A stretch of 64,000 bases of DNA, from positions 8,272 through 72,271 of the forward strand of contig JAHHSO010000007.1 of NCBI GenBank assembly GCA_020025205.1. Direction: 5' to 3'. The notes below the pieces were generated by a model, which was given only the letters and a program-made list of their open reading frames with translations, was not told where the DNA came from and made no database searches. Source of the stretch: Christensenellaceae bacterium. GTDB lineage: Bacteria; Bacillota; Clostridia; Christensenellales; Aristaeellaceae. Position 1 is the first letter of the stretch. Each line of letters opens with the position of its first letter. Made by a program: the position numbers and the translations under genes. Positions 51,248 through 59,856 of the stretch are shown here, in pieces.

Positions 51248-51256
51248 CCGTATAAT
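51228..51256 (+). promoter_or_regulatory. Promoter of rnr embedded in the secG terminator
   Basis: TTGCTT (51228-51233, in the terminator loop and right arm), 17 bp, TATAAT (51251-51256). Confidence 0.6.
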
Positions 51257-51332
51257 ATAGATGATGCATTCTAAAATAGATAAAAAGGAAAGCCGAAAGG
51301 CAGACGTTTAAAAAGACAGGAGATGAAAGAAC

Positions 51333-53363
51333 ATGACGCGCAAAAAGGATAAGAGAGAAACGAGAAAAAAGAGTGCGCCGGCAGGACGAAAAAATGAGGA
51401 GCGCTTTGGACGCCGTGTGAAGATGGAGGTTGAAGCAGGAACACGCATGCAGCGTGAAGAAGCAGTCGAATTGACTGTTCTTGGCTTCTCCAAAGGGTCT
51501 ATCCGCATGGAGGCGCAGGATGGCACGGTGTTCCTGTGCGCCCGTGAAAATGCTGGCGGTGCGCTCTCCGGCGATACAGTGTTGGCAGAACGCATTGGCC
51601 GTGAACGTGTAATTGTCACAAAGGTGCTGGTGCATGCACATGAAATGATCATGGGTGTTTTGCGCGTGCATGAGGATTCGCGCGTTATTCTGCCTCTGGA
51701 ACGCAGATTGCCGGCCGAGATCCCTGTTTCTCAGATGCATGCGCAGGCTGAAGATGGTGAGATTGTAAGGACGCAGGTTGTCCGCTGGGAGGACGAAGGC
51801 GGGCTTTGCGTGTCAGTCGAGGAGCGCATTGGCAGTTTTAATCAGGCAACGTATGCGCTGGATGCGTTGGTGATGAGCATGCATCTTCGCACGCAGTTTG
51901 ACGACGATGTGCTGGAACAGGCGGAGGCATGCCGCCCTGCGGAGGATGATCCATCGCGGGAAGACCTGCGCCATATTCTTTCCTTTACCATTGATGGACG
52001 GGATGCCAAGGACTTTGACGACGCGGTGAGCCTTGAACCCTTGGGCGGCGGACGGATGCGCCTGGGTGTTCACATTGCGGATGTAGGCTGCTATGTCCCG
52101 CAGGGATCACCACTGGATCGGGAAGCGTTTGAACGCGGAACGAGCATCTATTTGCCCGGCAGAGTTTTGCCGATGCTTCCGCCAAAGCTCTGCAACGGCG
52201 TGTGTTCATTGCGGCCGAATGAGGATAAATATACCCTCAGCGCACTGCTTGAAATCAACGAAAGCGGAGAAGTGGTCGATGAACGTCTTGTGCGCTCCAT
52301 CACCCGTTCAAAGGCACGCCTTGTCTATGACGATGTGAATGCATTCTTTGAAGGCGGCGAGCAACTCACTGAAACGCTTGCCCCGGTTGCGGATACGCTG
52401 ATACAGATGCGCGATCTGGCGCGCAAGCTCCGTGCGCGGCGGCAGGCCAGAGGATGCATTGACTTTGAGACGCAAGAGCCGACGTTTATTCTGGACGAAA
52501 AGGGTGAACCGGTGGAGATCATCACCCGGGAGCGCGGCGAAGCTGAAATGATGATCGAAGATTTTATGCTGGCAGCAAATGAGTGTGCAGCACGATTTGC
52601 CAGAGAAAATCATGTGCCGCTGCTGTACCGCGTACATGAAAAGCCAGACCCGGAAAAGCTTGTTTTGTTTGCGGATTTTCTGGATGGTATCGGGGTTAAT
52701 GCGCGCAAACTGCGTCACCGCGCTGCGCCAGGGGACATTCGCGCCATTCTGGAGGCGACGCGCGAGCGTCCGGAATACACGGTTATTACGATGCTGGGCC
52801 TGCGCAGCATGCAGAAAGCGCGTTATGACATGCATCCTCTGGGGCACTATGGGCTGGCCATGTCTGATTATTGCCATTTTACCTCACCCATCAGACGCTA
52901 CCCTGACCTCGTGGTCAGCCGGGCGATTACAGCTGTGCTGACAGGAAATCGTGTGCCTCTTTTTGGCGGCGCACTGGAAGATGCGGCCGTTCGCTCTTCT
53001 GCCCGCGAACGCGCAGCAATTGACGCAGAACGCGCAGCAGATAAGCTGATGATGGCGCGCATGATGGCAGGCCATATCGGCGAAATCTTTGAAGGCAAGA
53101 TTAACGGTGTGAGCGAATACGGTATGTATGTGACCCTTGAAAACGGCGCAGAGGGTTTTGTGCCTGTGCGAACCATGGATGACTGGTTTAATTTCGATGA
53201 GCGCCGCATGATGCTGCGCGGCGAGCACACAGGAACGGTGTTTTCTCTCGGGCAGAGCGTCAAAGTCAAGGTAGACAGTGTGGAATTGACGCAAAGCAAC
53301 ATTGACTTGGCGCTGGTGACGCCGATTCGCAATACCGCCAAACGCGGTACGCGCCGCCGCTGA
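51333..53363 (+). CDS. rnr: Ribonuclease R family exoribonuclease
   Basis: 676 residues. After a very basic N terminus and cold-shock-type region, the RNB catalytic domain carries DGRDAKDFDDAVSLE (about 214-228), whose Asp residues bind magnesium, and RSMQKARYDMHPLGHYGLA (about 488-506). A C-terminal S1 domain (about 587-665, starting GKINGVSEYGMYVTL) binds RNA. It degrades structured RNA 3' to 5'. The N terminus is shorter than in E. coli RNase R. The usual downstream smpB is not present here. AGGAG precedes the ATG. Confidence 0.94.
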   Translation: MTRKKDKRETRKKSAPAGRKNEERFGRRVKMEVEAGTRMQREEAVELTVLGFSKGSIRMEAQDGTVFLCARENAGGALSGDTVLAERIGRERVIVTKVLVHAHEMIMGVLRVHEDSRVILPLERRLPAEIPVSQMHAQAEDGEIVRTQVVRWEDEGGLCVSVEERIGSFNQATYALDALVMSMHLRTQFDDDVLEQAEACRPAEDDPSREDLRHILSFTIDGRDAKDFDDAVSLEPLGGGRMRLGVHIADVGCYVPQGSPLDREAFERGTSIYLPGRVLPMLPPKLCNGVCSLRPNEDKYTLSALLEINESGEVVDERLVRSITRSKARLVYDDVNAFFEGGEQLTETLAPVADTLIQMRDLARKLRARRQARGCIDFETQEPTFILDEKGEPVEIITRERGEAEMMIEDFMLAANECAARFARENHVPLLYRVHEKPDPEKLVLFADFLDGIGVNARKLRHRAAPGDIRAILEATRERPEYTVITMLGLRSMQKARYDMHPLGHYGLAMSDYCHFTSPIRRYPDLVVSRAITAVLTGNRVPLFGGALEDAAVRSSARERAAIDAERAADKLMMARMMAGHIGEIFEGKINGVSEYGMYVTLENGAEGFVPVRTMDDWFNFDERRMMLRGEHTGTVFSLGQSVKVKVDSVELTQSNIDLALVTPIRNTAKRGTRRR

Positions 53364-53367
53364 TCGG

Positions 53368-53396
53368 TTGCGAAGAGGCGCTGATCATGTTATAAT
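53368..53396 (+). promoter_or_regulatory. Promoter of gpsA
   Basis: TTGCGA, 17 bp, TATAAT. The -10 is 30 bp before the start. Confidence 0.75.
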
Positions 53397-53426
53397 GAAT
53401 CAACAATGGGACAGAGGAGAAATGTC

Positions 53427-54383
53427 ATGAAAGTATCGGTCATCGGCTGCGGCCGCTGGGGTTCATTTATCGCGTGGTACCTGCACTCTATCGGGCATGA
53501 AGTGACGCTGTATGGCCGGGCAGGCTCCAGGCATATGGAGCGGTTTATGCAGGAAAGAACGAATGGTCTTGTGTCATTTGATGAAACCGTGCATTTGACC
53601 TTCGACCTTGAAGAGGCGCTGACAGGGGAAATCATCTGCATTTCCATCGGCTCTCAGAATCTTTCCGGGCTGATGGAACAGATTGCCGCCTGCGGAGTGA
53701 AAGGAAAGACGTTCGTTCTGTGCATGAAGGGGATCGAGGTGACGACGCTTCGCCGCCTGTCTGAAATTGCAGAGGAGGCCGTAGGGGCAGAGAATGACGT
53801 GGCCGTATGGCTTGGCCCCGGGCATGTGCAGGAATTTCTGTCGGGCGTGCCAAACTGCATGGTGATTGATTCCAACAGGGAAGAGGTCAAAGAAAGGCTG
53901 GTCAAGGCGCTTTCCGGCGGATTGATTCGCTTTTATTATGGAACGGATCTCATTGGCAATGAAGTGGGAGCGGCGGCTAAAAATGTGATTGGCATTGCGG
54001 CGGGCATGCTGGATGGGCGAGGCGTTTCGTCACTCAAAGGGGCGCTGATGAGCCGCGGTACCCGGGAAATTGCCAGACTCATTCGGGCGATGGGGGGCAA
54101 CGAAATGTCCGCCTATGGCCTGTGTCATTTGGGTGATTATGAAGCGACGGTCTTTTCTCCGTATAGTCACAACAGGCGCTTTGGTGAACTGTTTGTGAAA
54201 GGAGAAACGTATAATGAGCTGGCAGAGGGGTATTATACGGTTAAGGCTTTGTGCAGTTTAGCTGAACGATATGACGTGGAACTGCCGATCTGCCGTGCGG
54301 TATACGCGGTGCTGTACGAGGGCGCCCAGCCAGAGGATGAAATGAATCGTCTGTTTATGCGCAGCCTCAAACGCGAGTTCTGA
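53427..54383 (+). CDS. gpsA: NAD(P)H-dependent glycerol-3-phosphate dehydrogenase
   Basis: 318 residues. The dinucleotide site VIGCGRWGSFIAWYL is at 5-19, the catalytic Lys lies in GNEVGAAAKNVIGIAAG (about 181-197), and the C-terminal domain has the GpsA pattern GLCHLGDYEATVFS. It makes sn-glycerol-3-phosphate for phospholipid synthesis. AGAGGAG precedes the ATG at 53427; a longer in-frame start lacks such a site and overlaps the transcription start. Confidence 0.9.
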   Translation: MKVSVIGCGRWGSFIAWYLHSIGHEVTLYGRAGSRHMERFMQERTNGLVSFDETVHLTFDLEEALTGEIICISIGSQNLSGLMEQIAACGVKGKTFVLCMKGIEVTTLRRLSEIAEEAVGAENDVAVWLGPGHVQEFLSGVPNCMVIDSNREEVKERLVKALSGGLIRFYYGTDLIGNEVGAAAKNVIGIAAGMLDGRGVSSLKGALMSRGTREIARLIRAMGGNEMSAYGLCHLGDYEATVFSPYSHNRRFGELFVKGETYNELAEGYYTVKALCSLAERYDVELPICRAVYAVLYEGAQPEDEMNRLFMRSLKREF

Positions 54384-54416
54384 TGGCAGATATTCAAAGT
54401 TTTAGTTGATTTTATT

Positions 54417-54425
54417 TGTTATAAT
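54417..54425 (+). promoter_or_regulatory. Upstream rex promoter element with Rex-like half site
   Basis: TGTTATAAT is an extended -10, and the bases TTGTTA in it match one half of the Rex operator consensus (TTGTTAA-N4-TTAACAA). The second half is not convincing. Confidence 0.3.
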
Positions 54426-54456
54426 GGATAAAAAGAACGCGTTTCACAAGTTTTCC

Positions 54457-54485
54457 TTGCACGCGGGCACATACACTGATATAAT
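54457..54485 (+). promoter_or_regulatory. Main promoter of rex
   Basis: TTGCAC, 17 bp, TATAAT, with TG-A before the -10. Confidence 0.75.
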
Positions 54486-54531
54486 CTAGTTGATAGATTT
54501 TTGTTTAGCAATATTGCAGAGGAGAATGCAC

Positions 54532-55197
54532 ATGGCTTATAAATCCAGGGTGTCGGATGCGGTTGTTCGCAGACTCCCTATGTATTATCGTCATCTGGGA
54601 GAACTTGAAAAAGAGGATATAGTCAGAATTTCTTCTCAGGAACTGGGAGAAAGGATGAACCTGACTGCTTCTCAGATTCGTCAGGATATTAACTGCTTTG
54701 GCGGCTTTGGCCAGCAGGGATACGGTTACCATGTTTCCAATCTGAAAGAGCGGATTGGCGAGATCCTGGGGCTCAATCATCAGTATCATGTCGTGATCGT
54801 TGGCGCGGGCAATATCGGCCGTGCTGTGGCAAATTATGAAGGATTTGCCAAAGAGGGATTCAACATTCAGGCAATGTTTGATGTTTCTCCGGCACTCGTT
54901 GGCATTGACGTGCACGGCATTCTGGTGCAGTCAATGGACAAGCTGGATGATTGGCTCAAGACGCACGAGGTAGATATTGCCGTTCTGGCGGTTCCTTCCA
55001 TTTATGCGCAGGATACGGCAGACAAGCTTGTTGAAGGCGGCGTTCGGGCGATTTGGAACTTTGCGCCGGTTGATCTGATGCTGCCGGAAGGTGTGGCGGT
55101 CAACAATGTGCACCTGTCTGACAGCCTGCATATCTTGTCGTACAGGATGAACGAAAAAGCATTGTTTGAAGCGATTGATGCCGGCAAGCAGTCTTAA
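54532..55197 (+). CDS. rex: Redox-sensing transcriptional repressor Rex
   Basis: 221 residues. The N-terminal winged helix (about 1-75) has SAQELGERMNLTASQIR-like recognition (here SSQELGERMNLTASQIRQD) and GFGQQGYGY; the Rossmann part starts VVIVGAGNIGRAVANY (about 88-103). Rex senses the NADH/NAD ratio and represses fermentative genes. The start with AGAGGAG 7 bases upstream is preferred over an ATG two codons earlier. A GC-rich hairpin (55204-55229) follows. Confidence 0.95.
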   Translation: MAYKSRVSDAVVRRLPMYYRHLGELEKEDIVRISSQELGERMNLTASQIRQDINCFGGFGQQGYGYHVSNLKERIGEILGLNHQYHVVIVGAGNIGRAVANYEGFAKEGFNIQAMFDVSPALVGIDVHGILVQSMDKLDDWLKTHEVDIAVLAVPSIYAQDTADKLVEGGVRAIWNFAPVDLMLPEGVAVNNVHLSDSLHILSYRMNEKALFEAIDAGKQS

Positions 55198-55203
55198 ATT
55201 TTC

Positions 55204-55229
55204 TTTCCGCAGGGGATGCCCTGCGGAAA
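55204..55229 (+). terminator. Hairpin after rex, partial terminator
   Basis: TTTCCGCAGGG and CCCTGCGGAAA form an 11-bp stem with a 4-base loop but only ATTTGG follows, so termination may be incomplete, allowing read-through to the VanW gene. Confidence 0.55.
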
Positions 55230-55253
55230 TTTGGTATTGTAAGGAGAATTGTC

Positions 55254-56711
55254 ATGGCGGGTCCGTCTGAACGGAAGAATAATACGCGCGAGGAACGGAA
55301 CCTGTTTCCGGTATGGACACTGATCGTTATTGCAGGCTGTGCGGCCTTGTGGCTGTTTGGCGCAAAAATGGCAGAAGAACAGATGGCGGGATACCAAGCG
55401 TATACCGCTATCGGGCAGGCTGTTGCGGGGGACACGTTTTATCCCGGCGTCCGGGTGGATGGTGTTGACCTTGGAGGCATGACAAGGGCGGAGGCCGAGG
55501 CGCTGTTTGGCGCGCGTCAGCAGGAAACATCGCAGGCATTTTCACTGGTGGTGGCTTCTGGCGACAAAAAGTGGCGCATTACGTCCGACAAAGTGCCTAT
55601 GACATTCAATGCGCATACAGTTCTGGAGCAGGCGTACAATGTCGGACGATATGGTACGCTGGAAGCACGGTATAAAGCCGTTACGCAGGCAGCGGAACAG
55701 GGTGTGGATTTTGAAACCGGATTTACGTATGATCGCCAGGCCGTTGATGCGCTGGTGGACATCATTGCCGAAAGTCTGGATCGAGCACCACAGAATGCGA
55801 CACTGGACGCTTTTAATGTGGAAGAACGCACGTTTACTTTTAAGGATGCCAAGCCCGGATATCGCATTGACAGGACAAAGCTTCAGGAGGATATCCTTGC
55901 AGCGCTGGATGCAGGCGCTTATGATCAGGTGGTTGAGCCCAGGGGCGAAAGCGTTGAACCGGAAGTGACGCGGGCTCAGCTGGAAGGCCGCTTTGGCAGA
56001 ATGGCTTCCTTTACAACCCAGACCACAAAAGATCGGGATAGGAATAATAACATCGCCATTTCGGCGGAGGCGCTGAATGGACGCGTGGTGATGCCGGGAG
56101 AGACGTTCTCCTTCAATAACGCAACGGGACAGCGCACCGGAGAAAAGGGATATAGAGAAGCGGGCGCAATTGCAGGCGGCGTGCTGGTAGACGATACCGG
56201 CGGAGGGGTCTGTCAAACCTCGTCAACGCTGTTCAATGCCGTTGTACGGGCTGACCTTGAAATTGTGAAACGCTCTGCCCATAGTTGGCCTTCTTCTTAT
56301 GTCAACAAAGGCGAGGACGCCACGGTCAACTGGCCTTCGCTGGACTTTGTGTTCAGAAACAGCAGCGAGTATCCGATTTTTCTTGTGGCATGGTATGAAG
56401 AAGAAACCGTGACGGTAGAAATATACGGCAAGCTTGCAGAAGACTATGCTTCTGTTGAGCTGGAGTCGAAAACCGTTAAGACGGTCAAACCGGATGATGA
56501 TGTGCTGTATACGCTTGATCCGTCGTTGCCTGTGGGAACACGCAAAGCGGGAAGAAAGAAGCGCACGGGCTATGTTGTAGACACCTATAAGGTGTATAAG
56601 GACGCACAGAACAACGAAATTCGGCGTGAAAAACTCTGGACGACGACATATCGTGCTACGCAGGATGAGATTCTCTATAACGATGGATCTATGGAGAATG
56701 TAACGAACTAA
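55254..56711 (+). CDS. VanW family membrane-anchored protein (second copy)
   Basis: 485 residues: a transmembrane segment (about 19-37), a region with two PG_binding_4-like repeats (about 60-240; the first opens PGVRVDGVDLGGMTRAEAE), the VanW domain with DTGGGVCQTSSTLFNAVV (about 313-330), and a C-terminal extension (about 400-485) with a conserved RTGYVVDTYKVYKD stretch. Function is unknown; it likely works in the wall. It follows rex by 56 bp. It is not a close duplicate of the 12.7-kb copy, which lacks this C-terminal extension. Confidence 0.87.
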   Translation: MAGPSERKNNTREERNLFPVWTLIVIAGCAALWLFGAKMAEEQMAGYQAYTAIGQAVAGDTFYPGVRVDGVDLGGMTRAEAEALFGARQQETSQAFSLVVASGDKKWRITSDKVPMTFNAHTVLEQAYNVGRYGTLEARYKAVTQAAEQGVDFETGFTYDRQAVDALVDIIAESLDRAPQNATLDAFNVEERTFTFKDAKPGYRIDRTKLQEDILAALDAGAYDQVVEPRGESVEPEVTRAQLEGRFGRMASFTTQTTKDRDRNNNIAISAEALNGRVVMPGETFSFNNATGQRTGEKGYREAGAIAGGVLVDDTGGGVCQTSSTLFNAVVRADLEIVKRSAHSWPSSYVNKGEDATVNWPSLDFVFRNSSEYPIFLVAWYEEETVTVEIYGKLAEDYASVELESKTVKTVKPDDDVLYTLDPSLPVGTRKAGRKKRTGYVVDTYKVYKDAQNNEIRREKLWTTTYRATQDEILYNDGSMENVTN

Positions 56712-56728
56712 AGCTTGGAGGTGCGCGC

Positions 56729-57448
56729 GTGAAAAAGGGAGACATGCGCCGGGAAGAACTGCTGTCAACTGCGGAAAAACTGTTTTATACAAAGGGCTAT
56801 GAAAAGACCTCTGTACAGGATATACTGGATGAAATGAATTTTTCCAAGGGCGGTTTTTACCATCATTTTGACAGCAAGCTCTCGGTATTGGAAGCCATTT
56901 GTGAACAGCGTGCGCAGGAGAACTGTGAAGAGGCATGCAAACGCGCGGACGAAGGAGAAAAGACGGCGGTTGACCGTCTCAATGCACTGTTGTCCTCCTC
57001 AACGCTCTGGCAGAGCGATAATCCGGGATTTGTGGCACTGCTGATTCAGGTGGCCTACAGGGAAGATGGTGCGCTGATGCGGGCAAAGATGGAAGCTTGC
57101 CAGCTGGCTTGTATGCAGGAACCTTTGGAAAAAGTGCTCCGTCAGGGCGTGAAGAGCGGCGAATTTTTTGTGGAAGATGTGTCGGCCTGCACGTCTCTGA
57201 TTTTGCGGCTGTACATGCAGTTCACAGATGAAATTGCATTTCTTCTGGCACAGGAAAAAATAGAAGAGCAGCTTTGCGAAAAAATGGTGAAAAAGCTGCG
57301 CGTTTACCGCACGGCGATTGAGCGTATTCTTGTTGCACCATTCGGCTCGGTGGTGCTCTTTGAAGCGAAAGATTTGCAGCTGCTTGGGCAAAGGATTCTG
57401 CGTGACCGTACACGCAAGCGCGCGGAGACACTTTTATCTGTAAAATAG
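56729..57448 (+). CDS. TetR-family transcriptional regulator
   Basis: 239 residues. The N-terminal TetR HTH is clear: LLSTAEKLFYTKGYEKTSVQDILDEMNFSKGGFYHHFDSK (about 11-50). The C-terminal ligand-binding domain (60-200) is unrelated to better-known regulators and ends with an extra basic helix (RILRDRTRKRAETLL). The GTG start follows TTGGAGG with 8 bases. No efflux pump or enzyme is adjacent other than the VanW gene 17 bp upstream, so its target is not evident. Confidence 0.88.
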   Translation: MKKGDMRREELLSTAEKLFYTKGYEKTSVQDILDEMNFSKGGFYHHFDSKLSVLEAICEQRAQENCEEACKRADEGEKTAVDRLNALLSSSTLWQSDNPGFVALLIQVAYREDGALMRAKMEACQLACMQEPLEKVLRQGVKSGEFFVEDVSACTSLILRLYMQFTDEIAFLLAQEKIEEQLCEKMVKKLRVYRTAIERILVAPFGSVVLFEAKDLQLLGQRILRDRTRKRAETLLSVK

Positions 57449-57476
57449 GAATATCACAGCTGTGCTAAATCATGCG

Positions 57477-57531
57477 CAAAAATAGACCTTCAAAAAGAAG
57501 CGGAACCACTTCATTTGAAGGTCTATTTTTG
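57477..57531. terminator. Strong bidirectional terminator between TetR and ttcA units
   Basis: An 18-bp perfect stem (CAAAAATAGACCTTCAAA and its complement) encloses a GAAG...CTTC inner arm. A/T tracts make it active on both strands. Confidence 0.85.
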
Positions 57532-57533
57532 TT

Positions 57534-57692
57534 TTAACGTTCAACATTTTGCGCAGATTGCTGCTGCGGGATGAAGCAGCCTCTTTTGTTTGCCCAATAA
57601 GATGCTGGCCGTTTTTGTTGAAGTGTCAGGATTTCGAAAATCATTTCGGAAGAAGAAAGTTTGAAAACAACAGATATGGCCATCGGGCTCAT
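57534..57692 (-). CDS. Possible small protein coupled to ttcA
   Basis: A 52-residue frame whose ATG overlaps the ttcA stop (ATGA) and has AGGAG five bases before it. It ends 3 bp before the strong terminator, so the frame fills the whole space between. I do not recognise the sequence (MSPMAISVVFKLSSSEM...), and coding is inferred only from signals and spacing. It may be a chance open frame. Confidence 0.35.
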   Translation of the reverse strand: MSPMAISVVFKLSSSEMIFEILTLQQKRPASYWANKRGCFIPQQQSAQNVER

Positions 57693-58441
57693 CGGTGCTC
57701 CTGCTCGGAAAGAGGAATGCCGACTTTTTTCACGTCCCACAGGCCATACTGTTGTGAATTTTGAAGAGCCGAAAGCATATAGTCCTGAATATGCGGGTAG
57801 GTCTTTGCCAGGGATTTAATGAGCTGCTTGATTTCTTCGCGCTTGGAGTGCTGATCCTGGGGACATGGATTCTTGACAATGGGCAGGCTGAGAACTTTGA
57901 CCATATGGATCACATGTTTTTCCGGCAGATAAATCATGGGTCTGATGACCGTGATATCGCGTCTGGAAAGATAGGTGTTGGGATGAAATGTGTGCAGGCG
58001 CCCTTCAAAAAGCAGAGACATCAGCAGGGTTTCAATAGCATCTTCTCTGTGATGCCCAAGGGCAACTTTGTTGCAGCCAAGTTCTTTGGCAGCATCGTTC
58101 AAGGCGCCCCGGCGCATCTTGGCACATAGGGCGCAGGGGTTGGATTCCTTGCGAATGTCGAAGATGACATGGGCAATTTCCGTTTTGATGACGGTATAGG
58201 GGACGTCAATCTGCTCGCACAGCGCGGCGATGGGAGAAACGTCAAACGGCTCAAGACCCATGTGCAGCGTGATGGCGTGCAGGGTAAAATCCTTATTGGA
58301 AAATTTGCGGTAAAGCGAGAGGGCATAAAGAAGCAGAAGGCTGTCTTTGCCGCCGGAGATGCCAACGGCGATCTTGTCGCCGGGCTCAATCATCGAAAAA
58401 TCCTGATCCGCTTTGCGGACGCAGCCAAGTACGGTTTTCAT
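57689..58441 (-). CDS. TtcA-type tRNA thiolation protein
   Basis: 250 residues. The PP-loop SGGKDS is about 32-37 and a CxxC pair lies in NPCALCAKMRRG (about 105-116), as in TtcA, which thiolates C32 of tRNA using an Fe-S cluster. A second cysteine site appears as NPCPQD (about 205). The start follows GGAGG with six bases; a longer in-frame start overlaps the upstream promoter area. The family also includes close TilS relatives and other sulfur transferases, so the exact tRNA target is not proven. Confidence 0.82.
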   Translation of the reverse strand: MKTVLGCVRKADQDFSMIEPGDKIAVGISGGKDSLLLLYALSLYRKFSNKDFTLHAITLHMGLEPFDVSPIAALCEQIDVPYTVIKTEIAHVIFDIRKESNPCALCAKMRRGALNDAAKELGCNKVALGHHREDAIETLLMSLLFEGRLHTFHPNTYLSRRDITVIRPMIYLPEKHVIHMVKVLSLPIVKNPCPQDQHSKREEIKQLIKSLAKTYPHIQDYMLSALQNSQQYGLWDVKKVGIPLSEQEHR

Positions 58442-58517
58442 CAGTTTCCTCCATATGTACAGTAAACAGAGGTAGTATAGCGTTGAAAAAAACAAATGTC
58501 AAGAGTGGAAATTGCTC

Positions 58518-58546
58518 TTGACGTTGCTGGGATAAATTGATACAAT
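58518..58546 (+). promoter_or_regulatory. Promoter of the DUF368 gene
   Basis: TTGACG, 17 bp, TACAAT with TG-A before the -10. It lies divergent to ttcA. Confidence 0.7.
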
Positions 58547-58638
58547 GAATTTCGTTGTTCGCCTGTTGTTTAACGGGCATTTCAAACGTCTGCCTCCGGC
58601 AGCACAGGAGGGGAGCAGTCCCCGCAAGGAGAGATAAT

Positions 58639-59493
58639 ATGAAGATCATTCAGGACATTGTCCGCGGCATGGTGATTGGTCTGGCCAACATCATTCCCGG
58701 CGTCAGCGGTGGCACAATGATGGTATCCATGGGTATCTATGACACGATCATCGGCTGCATCAATTCGCTGTTTAAGGACTTCAAGCGTTGCATCAAAACG
58801 CTTTGGCCTTATCTGGTCGGCATGGTCGTAGGTATTCTGGGCCTGGCTAAACTGATTACGTATCTGCTGGCAAACTTTCCGCTTCAGACGAATCTGGCGT
58901 TTATCGGCCTGATTTTCGGCAGCCTTCCGGTGATTCTCAGCAAGATTCGCGGCAAGAAAAAGGGAACCGCTGGTGCTGTCGCATTTGTGTTGGCGTTTCT
59001 GCTGGTTGTCGGGCTTCAGATTATTGGAGAGGGCAACGGCAGCGATGCTGCGCTGAAATTCAGTCTGGGTCAGATGATCATCCTGTTTATTATGGGCATG
59101 ATTGCCTCTGCAACGATGGTCATTCCGGGCGTCAGCGGCTCCATGATGCTGATGCTGCTCGGCTACTACAATCCGGTTGTCGGCACGGTCAGCCGCATGG
59201 TGGATGCGCTGATGGCGTTTAACATGGGAGAAATCCTGTCCTGCTGCGGAATTTTGATTCCGTTTGGCCTGGGTGTTTTGTGCGGCATCTTTGCAATTGC
59301 CAAGCTGATTGAAGTGCTGCTGTCCCGTTTCCCGGGCGTGACCTACTGCGGCATTCTCGGACTTGTGGCTGCGTCGCCGGTTGCGATTCTGATGGCGATG
59401 GATTTCGCAGGTGTGACGGTGATGGCGGTCGTTACGAGCATCCTGACGTTTGCTGTCGGATTCGGCGCGGCGTATAAGCTTGCAGGCGACTGA
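58639..59493 (+). CDS. DUF368 membrane protein, probable polyprenyl-phosphate transporter (PopT-like)
   Basis: 284 residues with about eight membrane segments. The family's paired motifs are present: NIIPGVSGGTMMVSMG (about 16-31) and VIPGVSGSMMLMLLG (about 162-176), an internal repeat. DUF368 proteins have been shown to recycle undecaprenyl phosphate across the membrane, the lipid carrier used by MraY; I assign this role from family membership. AAGGAGAG precedes the ATG; a longer in-frame start has no site. It precedes the SAM riboswitch. Confidence 0.85.
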   Translation: MKIIQDIVRGMVIGLANIIPGVSGGTMMVSMGIYDTIIGCINSLFKDFKRCIKTLWPYLVGMVVGILGLAKLITYLLANFPLQTNLAFIGLIFGSLPVILSKIRGKKKGTAGAVAFVLAFLLVVGLQIIGEGNGSDAALKFSLGQMIILFIMGMIASATMVIPGVSGSMMLMLLGYYNPVVGTVSRMVDALMAFNMGEILSCCGILIPFGLGVLCGIFAIAKLIEVLLSRFPGVTYCGILGLVAASPVAILMAMDFAGVTVMAVVTSILTFAVGFGAAYKLAGD

Positions 59494-59509
59494 TAAAGAC
59501 GTTTAAGCG

Positions 59510-59529
59510 CTGTTAGTTATAACGAACAG
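59510..59529. repeat. 20-bp near-perfect palindrome upstream of the SAM riboswitch
   Basis: CTGTTAGTTATAACGAACAG reads the same on both strands except for one symmetrical base pair. It is 29 bp upstream of the metK -35 and may be an operator site. It lacks a T tract, so it is not a terminator. Confidence 0.45.
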
Positions 59530-59557
59530 ATAAACGCTGTCGTTCATGCAAAAACGC

Positions 59558-59586
59558 TTGACAGCGCGTATGAGTTCTGCTATCCT
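59558..59586 (+). promoter_or_regulatory. Promoter of metK (SAM riboswitch transcript)
   Basis: TTGACA, 17 bp, TATCCT. Confidence 0.65.
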
Positions 59587-59607
59587 ATTAAAAGAAAATT
59601 GAACAAC

Positions 59608-59746
59608 ACCTTATTGAGAGCGGCGGAGGGAATAGGCCCTATGAAGCCCGGCAACCGGTTTGATCCGGTGCTAAATCCTACGGCAGCAATGTCGGCAGAT
59701 GAGGTAGGCAGTTAAACCGTCCGATTTTGCACAATCGGGCGGTTTT
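59608..59746 (+). promoter_or_regulatory. SAM-I (S-box) riboswitch with terminator
   Basis: The S-box core is recognisable: GCGGCGGAGGGA, GGCCCTATGAAGCCCGGCAACC (59636-59656 and around), GGTGCTAAATCC and GGCAGATGAGGT. The closing P1 arms ACCTT (59608-59612) and GAGGT (59701-59705) can pair. A terminator follows: ACCGTCCGATT with AATCGGGCGGT and TTTTTT. When SAM binds, the transcript ends before metK. Confidence 0.9.
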
Positions 59747-59856
59747 TTATTTGCAGAGGCAGAAGAGAGACTGCAGCTCAAAAAGAAGAGGGTTGTTGGA
59801 TTTGACACATAGCGGCTTGTAAACGAGCCTGTATTCCGAGAAGGAGGAATTGCAAA

